DNA of 64,000 nt from Paracoccus kondratievae. GTDB lineage: Bacteria; Pseudomonadota; Alphaproteobacteria; Rhodobacterales; Rhodobacteraceae. The notes beneath the pieces are model-generated. The model had not been told where the DNA came from, did no database searches, and was given only the letters and a program-made list of their open reading frames with translations. The translations under genes and the position numbers were made by a program. Below, piece after piece: positions 36,494 through 44,111 of this stretch. How positions within the stretch are numbered: the stretch's first letter is position 1; the number at the start of each line of letters is the position of its first letter. Where the stretch lies: NCBI RefSeq assembly GCF_009301415.1, contig NZ_CP045073.1, forward strand, positions 248,001 through 312,000, given 5' to 3'.

Positions 36494-37016
36494 TCTGGGT
36501 CTCTTCGATCTGGGATCTGTCTAGGGCGCGGTAATAGCTGCGGGCAATATCATTGCGGTCACATTCGAAAGCGGCGCGGGCGAGGCTGATGAGATCAAGC
36601 GGGGGGTGTTTGCGGGCAATGCCGCGGATGATCCGCTCCAGCGCCTCCAGCCGGGCCGGACCGCGCAGGGCGAGGAGCCGGGCCAGCCGCTGTTCGGACA
36701 CCCCGGCCTCGTGCAGAACCGTACCCAACGGGCGCTTGGCATCATGGACCGATGTGGTGGCGCTGGCCGGGGTCAGAAGCGCCACCATGCGGGTATAAGC
36801 CAGCCAGACGGGTTCCTCGGCCGATGAAAGTTGCAGGCGCGCGACCTGCCGCCAGAAAACAGGGGCACCGGCCCCGTCCATCCGCCGGGCCTCGGCCTTG
36901 CCACCCGGATCGGTCGCAGCCAGAGCGGCGGCGATCGACAGGGCGCAGCGGGCGAGCCTGTCCTCAGGTCTGGCTGCATGCTTGGCTTCGGGCGTATCTG
37001 TGGGCATGTCAGGCAT
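36486..37016 (-). CDS. cse2: Cse2 (CasB) Cascade small subunit
   Basis: About 176 aa, all helical, containing VFWRQVARLQLSSAEE, RPLGTVLHEAGVSEQRLARL and IARKHPPLDLISLA. It helps stabilise the R-loop in Cascade. ATG 37016 overlaps the cse1 stop; ATG 37007 just after the stop is an alternative. Confidence 0.92.
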   Translation of the reverse strand: MPDMPTDTPEAKHAARPEDRLARCALSIAAALAATDPGGKAEARRMDGAGAPVFWRQVARLQLSSAEEPVWLAYTRMVALLTPASATTSVHDAKRPLGTVLHEAGVSEQRLARLLALRGPARLEALERIIRGIARKHPPLDLISLARAAFECDRNDIARSYYRALDRSQIEETQNA

Positions 37017-38517
37017 CCTGTGCGTCCTGTTGCTGGAAGGGCTGCAACACCTTGGCGATGCCCCGCTCCAAAGCGTCCCGGCTACGGGCCTCGGCGCGGG
37101 GACGGAACAGACTGGCGCAAGGGATGGCGCTGCTGGCGATGTCGAATTCTCTGCGAGCGATCGCGGCAAGCGCCGTCAGGAACTCGCGGCGCATCAGGGT
37201 GAAATCGGCATCCACCTTCGCGGATGCTCGCAGCCAGAGTTCCGGGAAGAACAACTGATCCACCGCATGGCGATAGGCATCACGCGCGGGTTGGGCGCGG
37301 GCATAATGCGGCTTGCCGCGCTTCTTGCGATCGCCCTCGGCCGCGATCAGGGATAGGCCGTCGCGCAGCGCGGTTTCTATCGCGTCGATATCTTCCTGCA
37401 CTTCGGCAGCGACCGAAACTGGCTTCGTGCCAAACAGCCCCGCCTTGACCATCGCCTTCGGCACCGGCACGAGGCGCGAGCGGAAACCGTCGGTCTTGGA
37501 ATTGCCTCGGGCAAAGGCTTCGGCGATCAGAACCAGCGGCGCGGCCTCTTCCCCCGGCTGCGGCAGAGCCAGATCGGGAACTTTCCAGTCGCCGCCATAG
37601 AGCAGCCGCACCAGCACCTCATGGCTCCAGTCCTGCTCGCCAAGGGTGAAGCTCTTGTTCTCGGTCTTGTGCAACGGCGCCCAGGGGTCGCCGGTATTGC
37701 CCTTGGCTTCCTTGGCGGCCACACGCGCAGCCTTCGAGGTGCTGCGCTCGGCCGTGATCCGATCTCCCGCCTGCGACAGGCGGATACGGCGGCAGACCTC
37801 GATGAACATGGGGTCGAGCCGGTCCAGATCGAGGCCTGGCCCGTCGCCCCAAGGATAAAGCCAGAGAAGGGTCAGCCCGGCAATGCCACTGCGCCGGGTG
37901 AGAAGCGTGCGCAGATCTCGCGCCCACCAAGCCGAGGGATCGACCTCGACAGATCCTTCGCGCGCGGGCGCCAGCGCGATCATCGCCCGCGATGAGGAAC
38001 CGCCGTTCATCCGAGCGATGCCGTAACTGTCTTTGCCTCCATAGCCCTCCATCGTCTGCAAGCTGACGAGGGCGAAGATCCAGTCCTGCGGCTCCGGCTC
38101 GCGGGCGATCTCGCGCTTGATGTCGTGATTGCGCGAGGTGATGAGCATATCGAGCGCATCGGGCGTGGCGACCGGCGTCCATTTCTCCCCGCCGGGATCG
38201 GGCGGTTGCAGGAAGGCGGGGTGCTTGCGGTCGGTCTGGATCAGATGCCAGGGTGCGTCATCGGCGAAATCCGGGGTCAGCACCCGCAGCGCGCGGCGCC
38301 AGTTGTCCTCATCCTCGGGCAGATCGCGCAGGCCCGCAGCATCTAGCGCCAGAACCGCAAGCTGCACGCAGAACATGTGCCAGGCGGGGCGCTGATGCGG
38401 ACGCAGCGCAGGGAAGGCCGCGACCTCGCCCCGGGACATGGCGGCGAACAGACCGGGGAGGCTATGCGATCCCCGGTCTGTCGAGATAAGCGGCTCGGTG
38501 AGAAGGTTGCTGCTCAT
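37009..38517 (-). CDS. cse1: Cse1 (CasA/Cas8e) Cascade large subunit
   Basis: 502-aa large subunit that recognises the PAM and recruits Cas3. The start is taken at MSSNLLTEPLISTDR (38517). Typical segments are FPALRPHQRPAWHMFCVQLA, FLQPPDPGG, INLL-type linker replaced by FLQPPDPGGEKWTP, and YGGKDSYGIARMNGG. It is the first gene after a 282-bp gap from cas3, so it may have its own promoter in that gap. Confidence 0.95.
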   Translation of the reverse strand: MSSNLLTEPLISTDRGSHSLPGLFAAMSRGEVAAFPALRPHQRPAWHMFCVQLAVLALDAAGLRDLPEDEDNWRRALRVLTPDFADDAPWHLIQTDRKHPAFLQPPDPGGEKWTPVATPDALDMLITSRNHDIKREIAREPEPQDWIFALVSLQTMEGYGGKDSYGIARMNGGSSSRAMIALAPAREGSVEVDPSAWWARDLRTLLTRRSGIAGLTLLWLYPWGDGPGLDLDRLDPMFIEVCRRIRLSQAGDRITAERSTSKAARVAAKEAKGNTGDPWAPLHKTENKSFTLGEQDWSHEVLVRLLYGGDWKVPDLALPQPGEEAAPLVLIAEAFARGNSKTDGFRSRLVPVPKAMVKAGLFGTKPVSVAAEVQEDIDAIETALRDGLSLIAAEGDRKKRGKPHYARAQPARDAYRHAVDQLFFPELWLRASAKVDADFTLMRREFLTALAAIARREFDIASSAIPCASLFRPRAEARSRDALERGIAKVLQPFQQQDAQDA

Positions 38518-38521
38518 CGAG

Positions 38522-38611
38522 CGCAACGCCCCAAGAGTTTTGGGGAATGCACTTGGCCTGCGGCTTCAACCTCAGACAAGCAGGGTCTATTCCCGCCGAA
38601 GCGGGACACTT
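38522..38611 (-). ncRNA. Repeat-like crRNA element between cas3 and cse1 (CreA-like candidate)
   Basis: On the minus strand 38611-38583 matches the CRISPR repeat at 20 of 29 positions without gaps. The 8-nt handle ATAGACCC is perfect. The stem is TCCCGC-TTCG-GCGGGA: six pairs, with the outer C-G of the real repeat replaced by T-A and a stable TTCG loop. Exactly 32 nt follow (38582-38551), the length of the array's spacers. Then a second hairpin, CCCCAA-aactc-TTGGGG (38545-38529), starts at position 6 of the next repeat register, as in the true repeat. The unit ends 4 bp before the cse1 start. The RNA-gene interpretation is inference. Confidence 0.65.
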
Positions 38612-38703
38612 CGAAGGAGAATACCAGCCCGAGATCGACCCCTGTGACCCGGTCGCCATTGGGACGCCGCTTTCTGCCCGCCAGGAAGCGCGTACCAGCC
38701 TCA

Positions 38704-38717
38704 ATGAGACGTCTCAT
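38704..38717. promoter_or_regulatory. 14-bp perfect palindrome in the cas3-cse1 gap
   Basis: ATGAGACGTCTCAT is a perfect palindrome. On the minus strand its ATG is preceded by GAGGAG ten bases away and followed by AGA, a codon rare in this GC-rich DNA. It could be an operator for the Cascade operon, or the start of a very small reading frame. The rest of the gap (38518-38799) shows no convincing gene. Confidence 0.45.
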
Positions 38718-38799
38718 CGGTATGAAGCTCCTCATAAGCGATAAACGTCAGAGAAACAGTTATCTACACCTTCAAGGATGAGAGCTGCAGCCTTAGCTG

Positions 38800-41349
38800 T
38801 CAAGGCTCCGTTGCAAGAATCGTTAGCCCCGCCGAGTCATAGCCGAACATCTTGCCGCCGACGCCGATCCGCAGTGGCGCGGTGGCCAGCAGTTCGACCG
38901 TCTCCTCGCCGGTCAACCCTTTCGACCAATGCGCGGGCAGCGTCAGGTTGCGCACCGGCAGGCCGAAGGCTCCGGGCGTGCCATCGGGGAGGGCCAGCAT
39001 AGCGCCCTCCTCGCCCAGCCGGGTGCGGATCTTCTCGTCATCGGGGAACGAGATCAGCGGCGCCTGGCGGTCGAGGATCACGAGATCCGCCGCGCCCATC
39101 TCGGCCAGTGTCTTGCCGTGCAGGCGCTGGTGGTAAGCCTGCCAGCCCCGGGCCTCGGCGATCCGTGCCAAGGCCTCGGGATGGGTCGCAGCTTCCACAA
39201 GCACGCGGTTCATTTCGGGAATATGCCAGACTGGTTGTCCTGTGATCTGATCCAGCGTTGCGGCAAGACCGGGCACATCGACATAGACGCCCGAGAGGCT
39301 CGGACCCGCCGCATAGGCGCCTAGACCGTTATCGGCCCGCTGCACCAGCGGATCGAGGCCGCCCGGCGGGCAAAGCACAACGGCACGCGCCATTTCGAAC
39401 CCTGCGGGACGCGCGCGCTTGTGGCGGTGCAGGCGCCCGATCCGCTGCAGCAGCACATCCATTGGGCAAAGATCAGTGATCAAGAGATCCGCATCGATGT
39501 CCAGGGACTGTTCGAGCGTCTGCGTCCCGATGACGACCCGACCGCCCAGCGACCCCTTGGCGCCCAGGGCCCCCTCCACCGCGCTATCCAGCAAGGCCCG
39601 GTCCTCGGCCGCAAAGCGACTGTGGTGAAGCGTCGGAATGCCCCGTATCTGCAACAGCAGTTCCGGCGCTTCGGCCTGTACGGCGGCGAACGTTTCCTGC
39701 GCCCGCCCCACCGTGTTGCGGATCACCAGCACCCGCGCTCCCCGCCGCGCGGCGGCAAGGGCAAGATCGGCCGCATCTGCCCCGGTCCAGCCCAGATGCG
39801 CACGCATCTCCACGGCCTTGTCCGCACGCGCTTCGCGCTCGACCGGCTCGATGCCGGCCGCCGTCCAGACGGCTGGATAGGGTCGGGCCGCCTCCTCGGG
39901 CAGCGCGGCGATCCCCGTTCCGAACCATCGGCAGCGCGCGGACGCCCCCAGAGTCGCGGACATCAATAGAACATGGCCGCCCAAGGCCAGATGGTCGCGC
40001 GCCATCCGTCGCTGGACCTCGCTCATATAGGGGTCGGAGGCATGAACTTCGTCGATGACCAGCAGCGCGCGCGACAGGGCGGTGCCGCGCAGATGGGCGT
40101 ATTTCACCTGTAGCCCGCCGAGAGCGACCTGATCCACCGTACCGATGGCGATCGGCGCCGCGAGATAGCGAGCGGAATGCTCGGCCGCCCACCGGCTCGG
40201 CCGCGCTTTGCCATCGTCCCACAGGACCGAGAAGTCAGGCAGGCGCCGACCCTTCGCCTCGCCCGCCACCACTTGTCCGGGGATCGCCAGCAGCGCCTCG
40301 GGCACAGGCTTGAACATAAGCGCCAGTGCGGCATTGACCCGGCGCTGCAACTGTCGCGCCGCCGCTCTTGTCGGCACGGCGAAATAGAGCGCCTCGACCT
40401 CTCCCGCGGCCAGAAGTGCGGCAAAGCGCCAGAGCGCCGCCTCGGTCTTGCCCGCTCCCGTCTCGGCCTCCAGAAGAACGAGCCGTTCGTCCGTCGTCAA
40501 ACCACCGATCGCCAGTTGTGCAGGCCGCGGCCGGGGATGATCCTTCGAGATCAGCTCCCAACCCGGTGGCCCCGAAAGCGTAAGGATATCCGCGGCCAGG
40601 CCGATCTCGGCAATGCGTGTCTCCGCGCGCAGCAGTGCGGTCTGCCAATAATCGTCGCGCAGGCGAGGCTCGTAGGGGAAGGCGCGGTTGTCGGAGGCAA
40701 TCCAGTCCGCAAGGGTCAAAAGACCGCAGATGAAATGCACAAAAGCCGGCTCAGCAGGGGGCGGTCTCGCCTTGTCCAGATCGGGAAACCATGCCTCGAA
40801 AGCCGCCCCGATCCGGCGATGCTCCATTTGCCAATCATAGCTCGCGACTGTGGGAAAGGTGGCGGCAACCCTCCCCGACCCCGGATGGCTCGTCGGTCGC
40901 CCGTGATGCGACAGAATCATGGAAAACCACTGCTCCAACTCGGGCCAGGCGGCCAGCACATGGTGCCAGCTCGCGCCCGGCCCGTCTCCGCTCGGCGCTT
41001 CCGCCCAGAGCCACCCGGCTTCGAGGTGCCCGATTGTCGCCAGGTGACCCTTTCTGGGCCAGATCTTGGCTTGAAAGCCCGGAGCGAGCTTGCCGATGTC
41101 ATGCAGGAAGGCCAGCGCGGTGAGGCAGCCGATCTCGGTCGGGTTTAGTATACGTCCAAGTGCCGCCTCAGCCTTCAGGCGATAGGGGCGACGCGACAGA
41201 AGCAATTGGAAGACCGCTGCGACATCGGCGCAATGATGCCCAAGATGATGATGCCCGAAGATGGGGCTGAACTTGCCCCAAGCTGCTCCCCAGATCGGAC
41301 CAGCCCGTTCTGCTTGCATCAATCGTTCACGCTCTGGAGACCAAGACAT
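38800..41349 (-). CDS. cas3: Cas3 helicase-nuclease
   Basis: 849-aa effector that unwinds and degrades target DNA recruited by Cascade. The N-terminal HD nuclease has GHHHLGHHCADVA and FLHDIGKLAPGFQ (His83, Asp84). The helicase has Walker A EAETGAGKTEAAL and a DEVH box (VIDEVHASDPYM), followed by VLLMSATLGA and QRIGRLHRH. All key motifs are intact. The start is set at MSWSPERERLMQAE (41349); the in-frame upstream extension is not family-like. It is the first cas gene of the set. Confidence 0.95.
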   Translation of the reverse strand: MSWSPERERLMQAERAGPIWGAAWGKFSPIFGHHHLGHHCADVAAVFQLLLSRRPYRLKAEAALGRILNPTEIGCLTALAFLHDIGKLAPGFQAKIWPRKGHLATIGHLEAGWLWAEAPSGDGPGASWHHVLAAWPELEQWFSMILSHHGRPTSHPGSGRVAATFPTVASYDWQMEHRRIGAAFEAWFPDLDKARPPPAEPAFVHFICGLLTLADWIASDNRAFPYEPRLRDDYWQTALLRAETRIAEIGLAADILTLSGPPGWELISKDHPRPRPAQLAIGGLTTDERLVLLEAETGAGKTEAALWRFAALLAAGEVEALYFAVPTRAAARQLQRRVNAALALMFKPVPEALLAIPGQVVAGEAKGRRLPDFSVLWDDGKARPSRWAAEHSARYLAAPIAIGTVDQVALGGLQVKYAHLRGTALSRALLVIDEVHASDPYMSEVQRRMARDHLALGGHVLLMSATLGASARCRWFGTGIAALPEEAARPYPAVWTAAGIEPVEREARADKAVEMRAHLGWTGADAADLALAAARRGARVLVIRNTVGRAQETFAAVQAEAPELLLQIRGIPTLHHSRFAAEDRALLDSAVEGALGAKGSLGGRVVIGTQTLEQSLDIDADLLITDLCPMDVLLQRIGRLHRHKRARPAGFEMARAVVLCPPGGLDPLVQRADNGLGAYAAGPSLSGVYVDVPGLAATLDQITGQPVWHIPEMNRVLVEAATHPEALARIAEARGWQAYHQRLHGKTLAEMGAADLVILDRQAPLISFPDDEKIRTRLGEEGAMLALPDGTPGAFGLPVRNLTLPAHWSKGLTGEETVELLATAPLRIGVGGKMFGYDSAGLTILATEP

Positions 41350-41798
41350 TTCGCAGCCTATCTGTGGCACGGAAAATTCTACGTGTCTCGGAAAAACTTC
41401 AACCTGGCCTGATCCGCAGTAAAGGCGTGAGAAATTCAAATAACTCTCAATACTGTCGGAAGGCCCGCCGCTATCGTCCGAAGCGCCGGTTTGGGATTCT
41501 CTTGCAGGCCAAGCGAAATACCTACCCTGCGGTATTCCGAATAAATGGTCACGTCGGGATTCCGAGGCATCCTACAGGATCCCGTGCTGTGATTCTGAGG
41601 CGCCAGCCGTGCCGTACTGCCATCGGGCTGCTCTCCTCCCTCACGGCTAGTCTGGCTGATATCTCGCTGCGGTCCGCACGAATGATCATGTTCAATGTGT
41701 TTCTGCGGGTACTATGCTGCAGTGCTGCTAGACAACTTTCCGCCCATCGCGTCCACCCGCCTGCAATGCCGACCGCGTCGGAAATCTGCGCGCCTGTA
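41350..41798. other. Long intergenic region upstream of cas3
   Basis: About 450 bp of lower coding quality, with no gene I can support on either strand. It should hold the cas3 promoter. Two short patches recall the 32-nt segment of the crRNA-like element: 9 nt at 41397-41405 and 10 nt at 41504-41513, in opposite orientations. Neither is a convincing target. Confidence 0.5.
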
Positions 41799-42044
41799 TC
41801 AGCGCCCGTCGGCTTCTCTCACGATTTGAACGATATCGCGAGGGTCTGATCCCATCGCTGTAGCTATTTCGACTAGTTCCACCACCTCGATTCGCCGCTC
41901 GCCGTTCTCGTACTTCGCCACAAAGGACTGCGGCCGCTTCAGGCGCTCTGCCAGCTCGGTCTGCGTCAGCCCTGCATCCAGGCGGGCCTGCTTAAGGGCA
42001 GCCATCAAGGCCAGATGACCAGGGCTGCGCAGGGTTCGGCCCAT
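41799..42044 (-). CDS. Small XRE-family HTH protein
   Basis: 81-aa Cro/C1-type regulator: MAALKQARLDAGLTQTELAE then KRPQSFVAKYENGERRIEVVEL. It has the typical five-helix domain only. It stands alone upstream of cas3 on the same strand, 450 bp away. It may regulate itself, the cas genes or the neighbouring cargo; unknown. Confidence 0.85.
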   Translation of the reverse strand: MGRTLRSPGHLALMAALKQARLDAGLTQTELAERLKRPQSFVAKYENGERRIEVVELVEIATAMGSDPRDIVQIVREADGR

Positions 42045-42153
42045 CCTTGAACTCCAGATAAATCCGGAATTCGGATAGTGGCACTTGAGCGTTATCCCAT
42101 TTTAGGTTATTTCGTGCCGGACGTGTTTGCATCTTTATTTTCAGGACCAGCCG

Positions 42154-42477
42154 ATGCCCCAACAATGTCCGCATTGCATGACCGAGATTCACGCCGAGGC
42201 CTCGACCTGCCCCGCCTGCGGGGCGATCCGCGGGGTGTGGGGCCGCTCGGTCGAAAGCTGGCGCCAGGCATCGACCTTCATGCTCGGCGTGGCCGCATTC
42301 TTCGTTCTAGCCGGCATAGTCTTTGGCACCTGGGTTGCATCGGTCGACGACCGAACGACGGCATTCGACGGCTTGATCGCCTTCCTGTTCCTGTCGCCCT
42401 TCATGCTGTTCGCCGGCGGTGTCGGCCTGTTCCTGCGCTATGTGATCCCCCGGATGCGGGAAGGCTGGTACCGATGA
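42154..42477 (+). CDS. Zinc-ribbon membrane protein
   Basis: 107-aa protein. The N-terminal zinc ribbon (CPHCMTEIHAEASTCPACG, two CxxC) is followed by two membrane helices (FMLGVAAFFVLAGIVFG and LIAFLFLSPFMLFAGGVGLF). AGGA precedes the ATG. The family is unrecognised. It is first of a run of small plus-strand cargo genes. Confidence 0.75.
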   Translation: MPQQCPHCMTEIHAEASTCPACGAIRGVWGRSVESWRQASTFMLGVAAFFVLAGIVFGTWVASVDDRTTAFDGLIAFLFLSPFMLFAGGVGLFLRYVIPRMREGWYR

Positions 42478-42593
42478 TAGCCGCGAAGCGGAAACCGACC
42501 GCCGGCCCGAAGCGCACCTCGATCTGTCTCAGCGCCGAGGCGCACAAATCCCTGCGGATCGAGGCACTGCGGCGCGACATCACCATGAGCTAA
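42474..42593 (+). pseudogene. Truncated ribbon-helix-helix-like protein
   Basis: 39 codons (MIAAKRKPTAGPKRTSICLS, then EAHKSLRIEALRRDITMS) end in TAA. The same frame continues with LIAQALR, the usual continuation of such domains, so TAA probably replaces a Glu codon (GAA) in MSELIAQAL. It overlaps the previous stop (ATGA). Confidence 0.5.
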
Positions 42594-42651
42594 CTGATCG
42601 CGCAGGCGCTGCGGATACCGGCATCGACATTCCCCCGGAGGATCTGGAAGC

Positions 42652-43161
42652 ATGAAACACCTGTTCACGGCCGCGCTGATCGGCCTCGCCAGCCCGGCCC
42701 TTGCCGCCGGTTGGTATTTCGAGGCCTCCGTCGAGGGCGGCGCGGAATACTGGACCTTCACCAACGAGACCGGCGAGGTCAGCCCGCGCCGGGTGCGCGG
42801 CAACGAGATCTGGATCACCCGCACCGACCAGATGAACGAACTTGACGCCAACGGCACCTGCGACTTCAACAACTGCCGCGTCAGCGTGACGCTGGACGGC
42901 CGCAACGCCGGGGCGGGCGAACGGGTCAGCATCCTGTTCTCGAATGGCGAGAAGCTGGATTTCGCGGCTGCCGGTGGCGACATCCTGTTGAGCAATTTCG
43001 ACACGGCCGGCATGGGCGCGACCAACCTCTTCGTCCATTATATCCGGCAGGCGGAATGGGTCGAGATCGGCTTCGGCGGCAAGCGCCACCGCTTCAGCCT
43101 CGCCGGATCGGCGGCGGCGCTGGACGCGATCCGGCCATGGATGACGGGAGGCAAGCCGTGA
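42652..43161 (+). CDS. Secreted hypothetical protein
   Basis: 169 aa with a clear signal peptide (MKHLFTAALIGLASPALAA). The mature part is beta-rich and contains a Cys pair (GTCDFNNCR). No family recognised. Its final codons are duplicated downstream at 43495-43577. The stop overlaps the next start. Confidence 0.7.
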   Translation: MKHLFTAALIGLASPALAAGWYFEASVEGGAEYWTFTNETGEVSPRRVRGNEIWITRTDQMNELDANGTCDFNNCRVSVTLDGRNAGAGERVSILFSNGEKLDFAAAGGDILLSNFDTAGMGATNLFVHYIRQAEWVEIGFGGKRHRFSLAGSAAALDAIRPWMTGGKP

Positions 43162-43436
43162 CCTCCCACGGGACCATGCACGCAACCAACGGATATCGGC
43201 GCAAAGGGCCTGACTACCTGAGCAACCCGGACATGGTTGCGTTCACCATCGGTCGGGTCGTGATGGCAAAGATGACAGCCGGCCGCCCCCTCAGCTGGAA
43301 TACGCTACGGGCGCGGCTGATGCATATCGCTGAGGGAGATACCGTCGATCTGCCGGCAGGCGTGAATGCAGAGATGGCATTGGCGGCCCTGCGATATCTT
43401 CCCGCGCTGCCCGAGGTTTCCCGGTTCAAGGGCTGA
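43158..43436 (+). CDS. Hypothetical protein
   Basis: 92 aa from GTG 43158, overlapping the previous stop (GTGA). The sequence has ARLMHIAEGDTVDLPAGVNA and no membrane segment. I do not recognise it. Overlap with its neighbour suggests co-expression. Confidence 0.55.
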   Translation: MTSHGTMHATNGYRRKGPDYLSNPDMVAFTIGRVVMAKMTAGRPLSWNTLRARLMHIAEGDTVDLPAGVNAEMALAALRYLPALPEVSRFKG

Positions 43437-43494
43437 GGGTAGGAACCTCACGCGCTGAACGGGGTTTCCCGCCCAAGAAATGGTCCAGGCATGG

Positions 43495-43577
43495 GCCATA
43501 GCCAACGCTTCAACCTCGCTGGATCGGCGGCAGCGCTGGATGCGATCCGGCCATGGATGAAAGGAAACAACTGATGA
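43495..43577 (+). repeat. Degenerate duplicate of 43078-43160
   Basis: About 83 bp encoding the last residues of the secreted protein (RFSLAGSAAALDAIRPWM) recur here as RFNLAGSAAALDAIRPWM with about 85 per cent identity. It is a leftover of a local duplication of the two-gene unit. Confidence 0.75.
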
Positions 43578-43783
43578 CCCCGCAACCGTTCAAAGGCGAA
43601 CTGCCCGCATCGATCTTCCAGCCGGATGAGGTCAAGGCACGCAACTGGTGGGCCACGCTGACCGAGCCGGAACAGGAAGAGCGCATCTACGACCTGACCC
43701 AGGTGCTGGAATTCTACGGCATCGACCTGCCCGACAGCGATGAGCGCTGGATGATGGCCTGCTGGGAAAACGAATTCGCCTGA
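43574..43783 (+). CDS. Small acidic hypothetical protein
   Basis: 69 aa (MTPQPFKGELPASIFQPDEV onwards, ending WMMACWENEFA), net acidic, with AAAGGAA upstream. It follows the duplicated fragment in the same position that the 43158 gene holds after its copy, but the proteins differ. Unknown function. Confidence 0.6.
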   Translation: MTPQPFKGELPASIFQPDEVKARNWWATLTEPEQEERIYDLTQVLEFYGIDLPDSDERWMMACWENEFA

Positions 43784-43833
43784 CCCCGTCCCTACGGCCC
43801 GTTGTGATGCGAGCGGGCCGGGGTCAGGCTGCG

Positions 43834-43886
43834 CGCAAACCACATTCCGACCGCCCCCACGAGGCTGGGGCGGAATGCGGTTTGCG
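43834..43886 (+). terminator. Large stem-loop after the cargo cluster
   Basis: CGCAAACC pairs with GGTTTGCG, with inner pairing CATTCCG/CGGAATG and CCCC/GGGG. A probable transcription end. The remaining bases to 44074 hold no recognisable gene. Confidence 0.45.
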
Positions 43887-44074
43887 GCCGCCCAACGGGC
43901 GGCACCCTGCAAGCTGCCATCGACTAGAAGTCTTCCATCTCCAACCCGGCTTGGCTGCGCTTGCGCTGCACCGTTGGTTGTCATGCACAAGCCCGAAGAC
44001 ATGCAGCGGGCCGTCCGGCAGCTAGGCTCCTTGAAGTCAGCCCGGCAGCGGATAGGAACATAGTCCCCAATTAA

Positions 44075-44111
44075 CCTTGCAAATCGGGAACTAATCTCCA
44101 TAATTGCAAGG
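44075..44111 (+). promoter_or_regulatory. Inverted repeat at the DUF4143 ATPase start
   Basis: CCTTGCAA (44075-44082) and TTGCAAGG (44104-44111) flank 21 bp and end directly before the ATG. A likely operator or a hairpin masking the start; no good ribosome site is otherwise present. Confidence 0.45.

Noticed and set aside
38462..38735. Minus-strand frames of 73-80 codons across the cas3-cse1 gap
   Set aside because: They run into cse1 in other frames or across the repeat-like hairpins, and lack protein-like composition; only the very start near 38708 is kept as a hypothesis.
41364..41849. 161-codon plus-strand frame upstream of cas3
   Set aside because: No ribosome site, unusual composition, and it overlaps the cas3 start and the small XRE gene in antisense.
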